From contig DWVP01000009.1 in assembly GCA_019120175.1 (NCBI GenBank), forward strand, positions 62,001-126,000: 64,000 bases of DNA, in the 5' to 3' direction. The number at the start of each line of letters is the position of its first letter. Within the stretch, counting starts at the first letter, position 1. The DNA comes from Candidatus Corynebacterium faecigallinarum (GTDB lineage Bacteria > Actinomycetota > Actinomycetes > Mycobacteriales > Mycobacteriaceae). Under the pieces are notes generated by a model. The model was not told where the DNA came from and did no database searches. It worked only from the letters and a program-made list of their open reading frames with translations. The position numbers were made by a program, and so were the translations under genes. This document shows positions 45,530 through 54,800 of the stretch, in pieces.

Positions 45530-46708
45530 ATGACTGCACCTGCGACCCCCCGACGTGTCCCGGCGGACACTGCCACGCCGCCGGCGTTTCTGCCTGCCCT
45601 GGAGGGATTGCGTGCAGTTGCGGCGCTCGGGATCATCGTCGCCCACGTCGCCTTCCAGGTCGCCCGGGACACCGGCCCGCTGATCAACCAGATGATGGCC
45701 CGCCTGGACTTCTTCGTCCCGGTGTTCTTCGCCCTGTCCGGCTTCCTGCTGTGGCGACGGCACTCCGCCGACACCGGGGTGCGCTCGTGGTCGACCTACT
45801 ACGTCAAACGCATCGGACGCATCATGCCGGCCTACTGGGTGTTGGTCGTGGTGGTCCTGGTGGCGTTCCCCGTCGCCTCGGAACCGAACGGTCCACCGGG
45901 GGCGCTGCCGGTGCTCGGCAACCTGTTCCTGTTCCAGAACTTCGTGCCGAATGGCCTGGTGGGTGGTCTGACGCACCTGTGGTCACTGTGCGTGGAGATG
46001 TTCTTCTACCTGGCGATGCCGCTGCTGGCTCTGGCGGTCGGACGCCGTCGCCGGCGCACCCGCGTGCTCACCATCGTCGCCGTCGGCTCGTTGAGCTACG
46101 TGTGGCCGTTCGTCGCCTGGTCGGGCGGGGAGATCAACGCCCACATCATGCCGTGGGCGTTCGTGTCCTGGTTCGGGGTGGGGTTGCTCGCCGCGGAACT
46201 GGAGGGGTGGATGACCGAGCGGCTGCGACAACGCCCGGACGATGCGACGGTCGCCGGACTGCGCCGCTGGGCGGGCCGCCGGTGGATCTGGGTGATCGTC
46301 GCCGCCGCCGCGGTGTGGGCTGCCGCGGTGGACGGCCCGGAGGGCCTGGTCACCGCCGGTGACGGCGAGTTCGCCCGACGTAACCTCTTCGGACTGGTCT
46401 TCGCCGCAGCCCTGATCGTGCCCTATGCGGTGCAGCCGGTCTCAAGGGTGATGGAGTCGGTGGTGATGCAGGCGCTGGGACGCTGGTCCTACTCGATCTT
46501 CCTCTGGCATATGGCGATCCTGTCACTGGCCTTCCCGCTGTTGGGGGTGGGACTGTTCGACGGCTCGCTGTGGACGATGGCGCTGGTCTTCGTGGTGACG
46601 GTGGCGGTGACCATCCCGGTGGCTGCGATCAGTTACGCGCTGGTGGAGGACCCGGCGCGCCGGGCGGTCAACCGCTGGTGGAGCGGCAGGTTGCGGGACC
46701 GGGGTTAG
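45530..46708 (+). CDS. tmaT: Acyltransferase-3 family protein, TmaT (trehalose corynomycolate acetyltransferase)
   Basis: 392 residues with about ten helices and the AT3 signature: LEGLRAVAALGIIVAH with the catalytic-type histidine, FFVPVFFALSGFLLWRR and late RWSYSIFLWHM. The C. glutamicum ortholog (cg3163) acetylates trehalose monocorynomycolate before its export by CmpL1. Assignment relies on the family plus its place next to the DUF3068 and AftD genes (Rv0228 position). Its stop overlaps the aftD stop by four bases in tail-to-tail orientation. Confidence 0.88.
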   Translation: MTAPATPRRVPADTATPPAFLPALEGLRAVAALGIIVAHVAFQVARDTGPLINQMMARLDFFVPVFFALSGFLLWRRHSADTGVRSWSTYYVKRIGRIMPAYWVLVVVVLVAFPVASEPNGPPGALPVLGNLFLFQNFVPNGLVGGLTHLWSLCVEMFFYLAMPLLALAVGRRRRRTRVLTIVAVGSLSYVWPFVAWSGGEINAHIMPWAFVSWFGVGLLAAELEGWMTERLRQRPDDATVAGLRRWAGRRWIWVIVAAAAVWAAAVDGPEGLVTAGDGEFARRNLFGLVFAAALIVPYAVQPVSRVMESVVMQALGRWSYSIFLWHMAILSLAFPLLGVGLFDGSLWTMALVFVVTVAVTIPVAAISYALVEDPARRAVNRWWSGRLRDRG

Positions 46709-49700
46709 TCCCCGCCACGTCGCCGAACCACTACGGCGTAGACCACGGCGGTGAGACAACCGATGAACAGCAGCTCGGGGGCCCAGCTGTGCCCGGCGTA
46801 GTTGCCGTAGTTCCCGGAGCCCCACGGTCCGCGCACCATCAGGATGCTCCCCAGTCCGCCCAGCAGCATCGCCAGGCTGACCGGCTCGGTCACCCGCCAC
46901 AGGGCACGCAGCGGCAACGGGGACGACGTGGACTTCTTCTCCAGTGCCCGTCGCAAGGCCGGGGCACCGACCAGGACACCGACAGTGACCAGGGCAGTCA
47001 CCGCACCGGGGAGTCCGGCGATCCCTGCCGCGAGGGCGAGGGTGACAGCACCGCCGAGTACCCGGCCGACGGCACCTGTCTTCGTCGAGGTCACCACGGT
47101 CTCGGCACCGGTCGCGTCCGGTGCCACCAGATCAGCCGGGTCGTCCGGATCGCACGCGTCAACCGGATCATCAGGGCGTCCGCCACCGCCACGGCGCAGC
47201 CCGACCAGGGCGATGGCGAAAGCCAGCAGCAGGGCCAACGCACCCGCCAGTCCGGCGGCGAGCCACCGCTGGTGGGTGTCGGTGGCGGTGAATTCCACCT
47301 CGAGCGACTCGAGGAGTTCCTCGTCCGACAGGGCGGCAACCCCGGAGTCGGCGGGCACCCGCCAGCCCTGCTGCCACCCGTTGACGGTCACGGACTCCAG
47401 TTCGGTGCCGTCGACACTCGCCTGGCGGCCCTCATTGACCGTGGTGGCGGTGAGGATCACCCGGTCGCCGTCAGCATCAGCGGCTTCTGCCTCAGCCGCC
47501 GCCGCGTACTCCGGCGTGGTCAACGAGATCCACCGATCGCGGCTGCGAACCTCATGCTCCCCGGCGCTCAACGTCACGCGCTGTCCACAGCTCACTGACT
47601 CTCCGTCGATCAGGCTCACGGTGCCCGCACCGGCGGCGCAGCGGTCACTGTTCACCGTCACCTCGGTGTCCTCGGCCACGGTGATGACCCGACGCAGCTC
47701 GAACTCGTTGATCTCCTGACCCAGCACCCACCTGCCCGGGGCCTGGTGGACCCCACCGGGGGAGGGCACCACGATGTCGCGGCGCGGGGTCACGTCCTCA
47801 CCCGTGTCGACCTCGGTCAACTGCGCCTGGCTGATCCCGGCGCTGCCCCACGCGCCGAGGATTCGTAGCTCCACCCGGTCTGCCTGGCCCTGCGGCAGCA
47901 GCAGCCGGGAACTGTCCTCCCGGTAGCCGGGGATCACCATCGTCGTCGATGCCACCGTCTCCTCGCCCAGGTAGGTGGTCGCCTGCACGCGCAGCGGCCC
48001 GCCGGACGCCTGCGCGGTCAGTGACATCTGCGAGCGCGGCTGGTCCAGCTCGACGCTGAGCCACTGGTTGATCGGCGAGCCGGTCCCGGGCCGCCACGCG
48101 GTCTCACCGACCCCGTCGACCGCCGCCGAGATGCCGGAGGCCGCATCGGCCCCGCCCAGCGACGTCGGATCGGATGCCGAGGAACTGGCGGTGATCCGCC
48201 CGCCGGTCTCCCGGACCTGGGTCATGTCGTCCTCGTGGACGCCGGCGGGGTAGTCGCGCACCGGGTTGCGGGTCCAGCGCTCATCATCGGCGGCGAGGAT
48301 GTCCGAGGTCGCACCGGTCACGGTGCCGTAGTTGTGCTCCCGCAGTGCGGGGGTGTCGGTCACGGTCACCGGATCGTCGCCGCTGCCCGAGTTCGCATCG
48401 GACGGGACGTCCTGCGTCAGGATCCGGTCGCGCGGTGTCCGCCCGGCCGCGGCATCGGCGGCGGCGAGGCGTGGCAGTACTTCCGCGCCACCGGCGGTGA
48501 CCTCCAGATCGTCCTCGTCGACGACACGAGGTCCGGTCGCGCCGCCGTCCCCACTGCCATCGACGCGGAAGATGCGCACGTCATCGTCGCCGAAGGACGC
48601 CACCTCGGTGAAGCCTTCCGCCGCCGCAGAGTCCGTCAAGGTGGTCAACACACCCCGGGCACCGGGAGTGTCGGCCACCTGGGTCAGGTCGGTGCGCACC
48701 AGCACCATCCCCACACCCTGCTGCAGCAGTGCATCAGCCAGGGCAGGATTGCGGCCCTGGGCGTTGACCGGGGAGAACTCGCGGGTTATTCCGTCGAGGG
48801 ACCGGATCGCCTCCGGCGGCACCAGCGGCACCGCGTCACGGACCACCCACGGCACGTCCAGCAGTGCCTGGGCCGGTTCATCGCGGGTATTCCCCCAGGT
48901 CTGACGGGCGAAACGGGCCTCGGGGAGGATCATCGTGCGGGTGTCGGCGGCCCCGTTCTCCTCGTCGTTGAGCCAGTCCGCGGCGTCCTGCCAGTAGGAC
49001 GGGACGGACCGGAAACCATCCTCCGGCACCAACCGTCCGGTCCACGCCGGGGCGGTCGCCACACCTGCAACGATGATCGTCACCAGTGAGGTGACCACCG
49101 CCGGATTCTTCTCCGGGTGGGCCCAGGCATCCCGCAGCCCCTCGCGGGTGAACGGGGACGGCGCCGACACCCCACCCAGCAGGTGGGCGACGCCGACGAC
49201 CATCGGCAGGTGGATCAGGGCATCGAACTTGTGCAGGTTACGCAGCGGGGCACCAGCGCCGTCCAGGAACGACTGCACCGATTCGGCCACCGGGGAGAAC
49301 GGTGCTCCGGCCAGCCCGAAGATCGCCACGCCGACACCCAGCATGAGCAGCCAGGTACCGGCGAAGGGTGGCAGGACGCGACGGGCACCGTCAGCGCCCC
49401 GCCGTGCCCCCAGTCGCGCACCGGCCAACCCGGCCAGCCCGGCGAGCGCGACGACCAGTGTCGCCGCCATGAAGACGGCCTCGGTGGCCAGGGCGTACCC
49501 GGCCTGACGTTCCGAGGACAGGAACGCCGTCCAACTCGTCGTCCCGCGCAGCACCTCGCCGAGGCCGAACCAGTAGGAGGTGATCCCGGCGGATTCGATG
49601 TAGTCGGTGAACGGGGGAGAGTACCGCCCCAGGGTCAGCAGCGGGCCGATCCACCAGAAGCAGGCCAGCACCCCGCCGGGCACCCACCAGGCGGCGAATC

Positions 49701-50370
49701 GCCAGGCGGTGCGACGTCGCAGTCGGGCGTCCTGCCCGGTGGCGAAGACCCCCTGGGCCAGCCACCACAGCACCGCCGGCACCACCGCGGCGAGCGTGGC
49801 GACCGCATTGACCGCCCCCAGGCACAGCACCGCGACCGCCGAGCCCGAGGCGGCGACCGCCAGTCGTCTGGCGGAGGGACGCCCCGGCAACTGCAGGACA
49901 CGCACCACCGGCAGCATCACCCACGGCACCAGGGCGATGGTCCACGCCTCCGAGGAGATCGCCCCGAGGGTGGTCAGGATCCGCGGGCTCAGCGCGAACA
50001 GCACCGCTGCGACGATCCGGGAGCCACGCGAACCCACCCTGGTGGCCTCCAGGAGCTTCACCACCCCGGCGAATGCCAGGAACAGCAGCAGCGCCCACCA
50101 CAGGCGCTGGACCAGCCAGTCCGGCAGGGGGTCCAGCACAGCAAAGAACAGGCCGTGCGGGAAGAGATACCCGTAGGCCTGGTTCTGCAGCTGGCCGAGG
50201 GGGAAGACGTCCGTCCACGGCGACAGTGCCTGCTGGAGGAACCCCCAGGGATTGGCGGTGAGGTCGTGCTTGGTGTCTGCGACGGTCAGTCCAGGGCCCT
50301 GTACCAGGGCGAGGACCAACCAACACAGTGCCGCGGCACCCCATCCGCGGCGGGAGAGGGTTGGTGCCAC
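46705..50370 (-). CDS. aftD: AftD, alpha-(1->3)-arabinofuranosyltransferase
   Basis: 1221 residues, somewhat shorter than the mycobacterial protein (about 1400). GT-C arrangement: N-terminal helices with conserved acidic loop DTKHDLTANPW, a DUF3367 region, a long extracytoplasmic part with carbohydrate-binding-like beta domains (about 680–1010), and C-terminal helices with the last segment near 1195. Adds branching arabinose from decaprenyl-phosphoarabinose to arabinogalactan and lipoarabinomannan. GTG 50370 is used; an Asp/Ala-rich low-complexity stretch precedes the last helices. The DUF2613 gene 20 bases upstream is the conserved partner. Confidence 0.93.
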   Translation of the reverse strand: MAPTLSRRGWGAAALCWLVLALVQGPGLTVADTKHDLTANPWGFLQQALSPWTDVFPLGQLQNQAYGYLFPHGLFFAVLDPLPDWLVQRLWWALLLFLAFAGVVKLLEATRVGSRGSRIVAAVLFALSPRILTTLGAISSEAWTIALVPWVMLPVVRVLQLPGRPSARRLAVAASGSAVAVLCLGAVNAVATLAAVVPAVLWWLAQGVFATGQDARLRRRTAWRFAAWWVPGGVLACFWWIGPLLTLGRYSPPFTDYIESAGITSYWFGLGEVLRGTTSWTAFLSSERQAGYALATEAVFMAATLVVALAGLAGLAGARLGARRGADGARRVLPPFAGTWLLMLGVGVAIFGLAGAPFSPVAESVQSFLDGAGAPLRNLHKFDALIHLPMVVGVAHLLGGVSAPSPFTREGLRDAWAHPEKNPAVVTSLVTIIVAGVATAPAWTGRLVPEDGFRSVPSYWQDAADWLNDEENGAADTRTMILPEARFARQTWGNTRDEPAQALLDVPWVVRDAVPLVPPEAIRSLDGITREFSPVNAQGRNPALADALLQQGVGMVLVRTDLTQVADTPGARGVLTTLTDSAAAEGFTEVASFGDDDVRIFRVDGSGDGGATGPRVVDEDDLEVTAGGAEVLPRLAAADAAAGRTPRDRILTQDVPSDANSGSGDDPVTVTDTPALREHNYGTVTGATSDILAADDERWTRNPVRDYPAGVHEDDMTQVRETGGRITASSSASDPTSLGGADAASGISAAVDGVGETAWRPGTGSPINQWLSVELDQPRSQMSLTAQASGGPLRVQATTYLGEETVASTTMVIPGYREDSSRLLLPQGQADRVELRILGAWGSAGISQAQLTEVDTGEDVTPRRDIVVPSPGGVHQAPGRWVLGQEINEFELRRVITVAEDTEVTVNSDRCAAGAGTVSLIDGESVSCGQRVTLSAGEHEVRSRDRWISLTTPEYAAAAEAEAADADGDRVILTATTVNEGRQASVDGTELESVTVNGWQQGWRVPADSGVAALSDEELLESLEVEFTATDTHQRWLAAGLAGALALLLAFAIALVGLRRGGGGRPDDPVDACDPDDPADLVAPDATGAETVVTSTKTGAVGRVLGGAVTLALAAGIAGLPGAVTALVTVGVLVGAPALRRALEKKSTSSPLPLRALWRVTEPVSLAMLLGGLGSILMVRGPWGSGNYGNYAGHSWAPELLFIGCLTAVVYAVVVRRRGGD

Positions 50371-50390
50371 TAACGATCTTCAGTCATGTT

Positions 50391-50585
50391 TCAGCGGCGC
50401 TCGCCGTACTGGATGGAGCCCATCACCGCGTCATCGACCGAGATGTTGTTGCTCGGCAGGTCGGTCGAGTCGGCGACCGATCCGGCGGCGAAAGCTCCGA
50501 TACCACCGAGTACCACGCCGACTACGGCAGAGGCGATGGCGGGGCCCAGGGTGCGGCGCGGCTGTGAGTCAGTCTCGGTAGGCAA
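50391..50585 (-). CDS. DUF2613 small membrane protein
   Basis: 64 residues: one helix (about 14–37) and the C-terminal motif VDDAVMGSIQYGER of the family. Equivalent to Rv0236A, the small gene beside aftD in mycobacteria, and probably an accessory of AftD; function not shown. Start is TTG 50585, the only start codon available in frame; no ribosome site is seen. Confidence 0.8.
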   Translation of the reverse strand: MPTETDSQPRRTLGPAIASAVVGVVLGGIGAFAAGSVADSTDLPSNNISVDDAVMGSIQYGERR

Positions 50586-50651
50586 AGTTCGATCCCATCG
50601 TCGGTCATCGGATGATGTCGGTTTGATTCTGTGGTGATACTACCCGGTGAT

Positions 50652-51248
50652 CTACGGTGTGGGGGAGTTTTCCGCCGATTCGGTGGTGTCGGCCTCGTCC
50701 TCGTCATTCTCATCCACCGGCGGGACGATCAGGACCGGACACCCGGAATGCTTGATCAGGCTGTCCGAGACGCTGGACTGCAGCAGGGAACGCCACCCGC
50801 TCAATGCCCGTGAGCCGGCGACGATGATCGAGACGTCCAACTCACGGGAGGCATCCACGATCGCGCTCCATACCGCGGTGGCAGATTCCACGAGGAAGGG
50901 CTCGGTGACGAAGCCGTGGCTCTCGGCCAGGGCGACGCCCTCGCGGCAGATCTCCACGGCATCGGTGTAGGCGGGGTCTTCAGTGTCGTCGCCGAGGCTC
51001 GACCAGTCGTGCTGCATCATGCCGCTCATCCCGGCGGTGCGGGCGGCCTGCCGGTGGATCGGCTCCCACACGGTGAGGATGTAGGCATTCTTCGTCGACA
51101 GGAAGCGTCCGGCGTAGTCGATCGCGCCGTTGGCCTCCTCCGAACCGTCGTAGGCGATGAGGACGGTGTCCCCGTCGAAGGAACCCAGAGAGGCGCCCGT
51201 GGCGTCAGCGGTGGTCTCGGGCTGGTTGCTGGTTGATTCGCTACCCAT
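50652..51248 (-). CDS. Universal stress protein (UspA family)
   Basis: 198 residues, one Usp domain (about 25–175) with DTVLIAYDGSEEANGA at the start and the phosphate-loop region AGSRALSGWRSLLQSSVSDSL near the end. The usual G-2X-G-9X-G-S/T loop has serine in place of the last glycine, so ATP binding may be weak or absent. N- and C-terminal 20 residues are acidic and probably disordered. ATG 51248 lies seven bases after TACGCT (minus-strand -10), suggesting a leaderless transcript. Confidence 0.9.
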   Translation of the reverse strand: MGSESTSNQPETTADATGASLGSFDGDTVLIAYDGSEEANGAIDYAGRFLSTKNAYILTVWEPIHRQAARTAGMSGMMQHDWSSLGDDTEDPAYTDAVEICREGVALAESHGFVTEPFLVESATAVWSAIVDASRELDVSIIVAGSRALSGWRSLLQSSVSDSLIKHSGCPVLIVPPVDENDEDEADTTESAENSPTP

Positions 51249-51255
51249 GCCCCCG

Positions 51256-51261
51256 AGCGTA
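51256..51261 (-). promoter_or_regulatory. -10 box TACGCT of the UspA gene
   Basis: Ends 7 bases before the minus-strand ATG at 51248. Confidence 0.5.
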
Positions 51262-51332
51262 GTACGGTCGGGGTTCCCACGTGGCCAACTCCCGGCCCCG
51301 CATTTCGCCCCCGCCCGGAAAGGTGCCCGCCA

Positions 51333-52643
51333 GTGCGTCCCGACCGTCCCCGTTCTGCCACCGCAACCACACCTGTCCGTGGATCCTCTGTCGCGTACCT
51401 GGCCGGTGTGGCCCTGGCCGGGGTCGTCGTCGGTGCGTTGACCGCCTGCGGTTCAACGCAAGACGATTCGGACGACTCGACCCCGGTCGCCACAGCGTCG
51501 GGCACCGCCCCGGCCGCCACCGGGTCCGCCAGCAGTGCGCCCACCACCGATACCCCCGACACCGCGGCGTCCTGCGCGGTGCCGGAGGACCTGGCCCAGC
51601 TCGCCGGCTCGGCCCTGGCCGTCGGCGTCACCGGCTTCGACGATGCAGCGGCGGCCGTGGATGCCGGGGTGCGCCACATCTTCGTCGGCTCCGGCACCGA
51701 CCTGTCCATCCTCGACGGCCAGGGTGACCCGGAGCGCAGCATCAGTGCCCTGAAAGACCGTGCACGTGCCGCCAACGAGGCCAATGGTGTCAATGGTGAC
51801 AATGGGGACGGCGCCGAACTCGCCGTATCCGTCGACGAGGAGGGCGGGCAGGTCCAGCGGCTGGCCGGGGTGATCGGTGAGGTGCCCTCGGCCCGACAGC
51901 TCGCCGAGACGATGGAGCCCGGCCAGGTCACCGACCTCTTCGCCGAGCACGGCCGCAAGATGGCCGAACTGGGCATCACCATGGACTTCGCCCCGGTCGT
52001 CGACCTGGCCGGCGGCGAGCAGATCAGTGACAACGCCATCGGCGACCGGTCCTTCTCCGATGACCCGGCCGTGGTCACCGAGTACGCTGCCGCGGCCGCC
52101 CAGGGACTGCAGCAGGCAGGGGTCACCCCGGTGATCAAGCACTTCCCCGGCCACGGCCACGCCACCGGTGACTCCCACCACGGCACCGTGACCACCCCGC
52201 CGATCGACCAGATGGACGCCGACCTGCAGCCTTTCGCAGACCTGCTGAACGGTGAGGGGGACACCGACGGCCCCGGTATCGCGGTGATGGTCGGCCACAT
52301 GCAGACCCCCGGGCTGGACGCCCCGGACGCGCCCGGAGCGTCCACCCCCGCCTCGCTGAACCCCGCGGTCTACGAGATGCTGCGCACCGGACTCGTCGGT
52401 GGCCCCGGTTTCGACGGCGTGATCTTCACCGACGATCTCACCGGCATGGCCGCGATCACAGACCTGCACTCCGGGCCGGATGCGGTAGTCGCCGCGGTGC
52501 GCGCCGGATCGGACGCGCCGTTGACCTCCACCGCAGCAAATGTGCAGGCCACGGTGGATGGCATCGTCGCCGCGGTGGAGGAGGGCAGCCTGGACCGGGC
52601 ACGCCTGGAGGAGGCGTCCGCCCGCCAGTGCGCGCTGAACTGA
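51333..52643 (+). CDS. GH3-family lipoprotein beta-N-acetylglucosaminidase-like (LpqI-like)
   Basis: 436 residues. Basic N-terminus, hydrophobic segment and lipobox LTAC with Cys39 as lipid anchor, then a Thr/Ser/Ala-rich linker and a GH3 N-terminal domain: VDEEGGQVQRL, KHFPGHGHATGDSHHG with the His-Asp acid/base dyad of bacterial NagZ-type enzymes, and FTDDLTGMAA with the nucleophile aspartate. Likely trims GlcNAc from muropeptides during wall recycling. GTG 51333 has GGAAAGG upstream. Position next to the AftD locus matches Rv0237 (LpqI). Confidence 0.9.
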   Translation: MRPDRPRSATATTPVRGSSVAYLAGVALAGVVVGALTACGSTQDDSDDSTPVATASGTAPAATGSASSAPTTDTPDTAASCAVPEDLAQLAGSALAVGVTGFDDAAAAVDAGVRHIFVGSGTDLSILDGQGDPERSISALKDRARAANEANGVNGDNGDGAELAVSVDEEGGQVQRLAGVIGEVPSARQLAETMEPGQVTDLFAEHGRKMAELGITMDFAPVVDLAGGEQISDNAIGDRSFSDDPAVVTEYAAAAAQGLQQAGVTPVIKHFPGHGHATGDSHHGTVTTPPIDQMDADLQPFADLLNGEGDTDGPGIAVMVGHMQTPGLDAPDAPGASTPASLNPAVYEMLRTGLVGGPGFDGVIFTDDLTGMAAITDLHSGPDAVVAAVRAGSDAPLTSTAANVQATVDGIVAAVEEGSLDRARLEEASARQCALN

Positions 52644-52700
52644 GGCCTCACTGAGACCCCGAAACACCGACTCGGGGTGTCACCGCGCGGGGTGAACCAC

Positions 52701-52706
52701 TAGGGT
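52701..52706 (+). promoter_or_regulatory. -10 box TAGGGT of the VanW-family gene
   Basis: Ends 7 bases before GTG 52714; supports that start over GTG 52705 and a leaderless mRNA. Confidence 0.5.
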
Positions 52707-52713
52707 GTGTCAC

Positions 52714-54471
52714 GTGACCAGCAATGACACCTGGGGCCGGACAGAAGATCCGGGCAACTCCCCGGCAGACGACACCGCGACGGCCGACGCAACCGGCCGG
52801 CGCAAGCGCAGCCTGTGGTGGCTGTGGACGCTCATCGGTGTCCTCGGACTCGGCGGCGTGCTCTACGCCACCGACATCATCATGAGCGAGGGCAATGTGC
52901 CCCGCGGCGTGACCGTCGGCGGTGTCGACATCGGCGACATGTCCTACTCCCAGGCCGAGGCGCGCCTACGCAATGAACTGGCCCCGGGCACCCGGGAGTC
53001 CGTCGAAGTCACCGCCGGTGACATGTCCACCAGCATCGACCCGATGACCTCCGGGCTCGCCGTCGACTGGGCCGGCACCATCGAGCAGGCAGGCCAGCAG
53101 CCGATGAACCCGATCACCCGGGTGATGAGCTTCTTCCAGGAGCGCGAGGTGGGCATCGTCAGCACCTTCGACGACGGACAGTTGGATACCACGCTCGAGC
53201 GGGTGGAGGGGGATCTGACCCGCGACCCGGAGAACGCCACCCTGGCCATCGACGAGCAGGGCGCCGCCGACATCGGCGATGATGTGCCGGGCCAGACCGT
53301 GGACACCGATGAGGTGCGCGTGGCGGTCAAGGAACACTGGCTCAACGCCGACCGCTCGGTGAGCATCGATGCGGAGGTGACCGAGGCGGACGTCCTGCGC
53401 GACGCGGCCGATGCCGCGGTCACCGAGTACGTCGACAAGGTGACCGACGGTGACGTGGTCTTCACCGGACGCGATGACACCGACGGGGTGCTCACCCCCG
53501 GTGACATGGGCAAGATCGTCACCTTCGAGCCGGAGGACGGTGCGCTGGAGCCGGAGTGGAACACCGAGGCCGCCCAGGAGATCCTCTCCGAACAGCTGGG
53601 GTCCACCGAGGTTGAGTTCCGCAACGCCTCCTTCGAGGCCGACGGCCGTGACCTGAAGGTCATCCCCTCCCAGGACGGTGTGCTGATCAACTGGGAGGAC
53701 ACCCTCGACCCGATCGAGGACAAGCTCATGGAGACCGGTGAGCGGACCAATGAGGTGGTCTACGACGAGAAGGACGCCACCTACACCACCGAAATGGCCG
53801 AGCGCGCCAGCTTCGATGACGTTGTCGGTTCCTTCTCCTCCGGAGGCTTCGCCTCCGACTCCGGGGCCAATATCCGCCGGACCGCCGAGCTGGTGGACGG
53901 GGCGATCGTGCTGCCCGGCGAGACCTTCAGCCTGAACGGCCACACCGGCCCGCGTGGCGAGGCCCAGGGCTTCGTGGACGCCGGCATCATCCAGGACGGC
54001 CGGGCCGACCGGGCCGTCGGTGGCGGTATCAGCCAGTTCGCCACCACCTTGTACAACGCGTCCTACTTCGCCGGTATGGAGGACGTCGCCCACACCCCGC
54101 ACTCCTACTACATCGACCGGTACCCGGCCGGTCGTGAGGCGACGGTCTTCGAGGGTGCGATCGACCTGCAGTTCAAGAACACCTACGACACCCCGGTGCT
54201 GATCGAGGCCTCGGCGGACTCCAGCGAGGTGACCGTCCGACTGCGCGGGGTCAAGCACGTGGAGGTGGAGTCTGACTCAGGTCCGCGGACGAACTACACC
54301 GACCCGCAGCGCCGCGAGGTCTCCGACGACGACTGCTCGCCGTCGAGCGGTGGGCGAGGGTTCACCATCACCGACACCCGTACGATCAAGGACCTGGATG
54401 GCGGGGTGGTCTCCCGCGAGACCACGACCACGGTCTACGACCCGCAGCCGATCATCACCTGCTCGGACTAG
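52714..54471 (+). CDS. VanW-family membrane-anchored wall protein
   Basis: 585 residues: cytoplasmic polar tail, one helix (about 35–54), two repeats of a YoaR/PG_binding_4-type domain (about 60–180 and 190–320, each with VDIGDMSYSQAEARL- or TPGDMGKIV-like starts), then VanW (about 375–500) with PGETFSLNGHTGPR, VGGGISQFATTLYNA and HTPHSYYIDRYP, and a C-terminal G5-like stretch. Thought to act on or bind peptidoglycan at the cell surface; the biochemical role of VanW is not settled. The last gene before a 0.9-kb non-coding stretch. Confidence 0.9.
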   Translation: MTSNDTWGRTEDPGNSPADDTATADATGRRKRSLWWLWTLIGVLGLGGVLYATDIIMSEGNVPRGVTVGGVDIGDMSYSQAEARLRNELAPGTRESVEVTAGDMSTSIDPMTSGLAVDWAGTIEQAGQQPMNPITRVMSFFQEREVGIVSTFDDGQLDTTLERVEGDLTRDPENATLAIDEQGAADIGDDVPGQTVDTDEVRVAVKEHWLNADRSVSIDAEVTEADVLRDAADAAVTEYVDKVTDGDVVFTGRDDTDGVLTPGDMGKIVTFEPEDGALEPEWNTEAAQEILSEQLGSTEVEFRNASFEADGRDLKVIPSQDGVLINWEDTLDPIEDKLMETGERTNEVVYDEKDATYTTEMAERASFDDVVGSFSSGGFASDSGANIRRTAELVDGAIVLPGETFSLNGHTGPRGEAQGFVDAGIIQDGRADRAVGGGISQFATTLYNASYFAGMEDVAHTPHSYYIDRYPAGREATVFEGAIDLQFKNTYDTPVLIEASADSSEVTVRLRGVKHVEVESDSGPRTNYTDPQRREVSDDDCSPSSGGRGFTITDTRTIKDLDGGVVSRETTTTVYDPQPIITCSD

Positions 54472-54513
54472 CGGTCGCTGGGGGTGCCGGGAGCGCGAAG
54501 TGGCATTGCAAGT

Positions 54514-54602
54514 GGTCGTCCGGTCAGTGTAAACGGCCGGAAAACCCCGGATTATTGGCCATCTACACTGATCAGACGACCATCCACACTGACCACGCGA
54601 CC
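54514..54602. repeat. Three copies of an 18-base unit, two facing and one direct
   Basis: Unit TACACTGATCAGACGACC at 54564–54581; an inverted copy at 54514–54531 matches 16 of 18, and a direct copy at 54585–54602 matches 14 of 18. Inner GGCC blocks extend the inverted pair. Starts 42 bases after the VanW stop. Could be a terminator-type fold, regulator sites or a mobile-element end. Confidence 0.65.
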
Positions 54603-54668
54603 AGGTGCGATACCAGTCGGAGGGAGGGGCCCGCAGTGACGCGCCGAGGCAATTCTCCGCAACGACAT

Positions 54669-54707
54669 CGAGCCCGTGACCAGATGGAGAGTCTGGTCAC
54701 GGGCTCG
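54669..54707. terminator. Perfect 16-bp hairpin
   Basis: CGAGCCCGTGACCAGA pairs without mismatch with 54692–54707 across a seven-base loop. No T-run on either side, so it may be a termination/processing stem or an element of a small RNA. Confidence 0.55.
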
Positions 54708-54735
54708 AGTCACTCGGTCGTGGCGCGCCCCTCGC

Positions 54736-54800
54736 AGGAGATGAGGAAAAGGAGAGCAAAACAGGAGAACAGGAGAGAAGAAACGAGAGACAAGAGAGAG
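54736..54800 (+). other. Polypurine tract
   Basis: About 65 bases almost entirely A and G, with repeated AGGAGA and GAGAGA units; no reading frame of coding quality. May form a triplex or unstructured RNA, or simply be slippage-generated. Confidence 0.6.
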
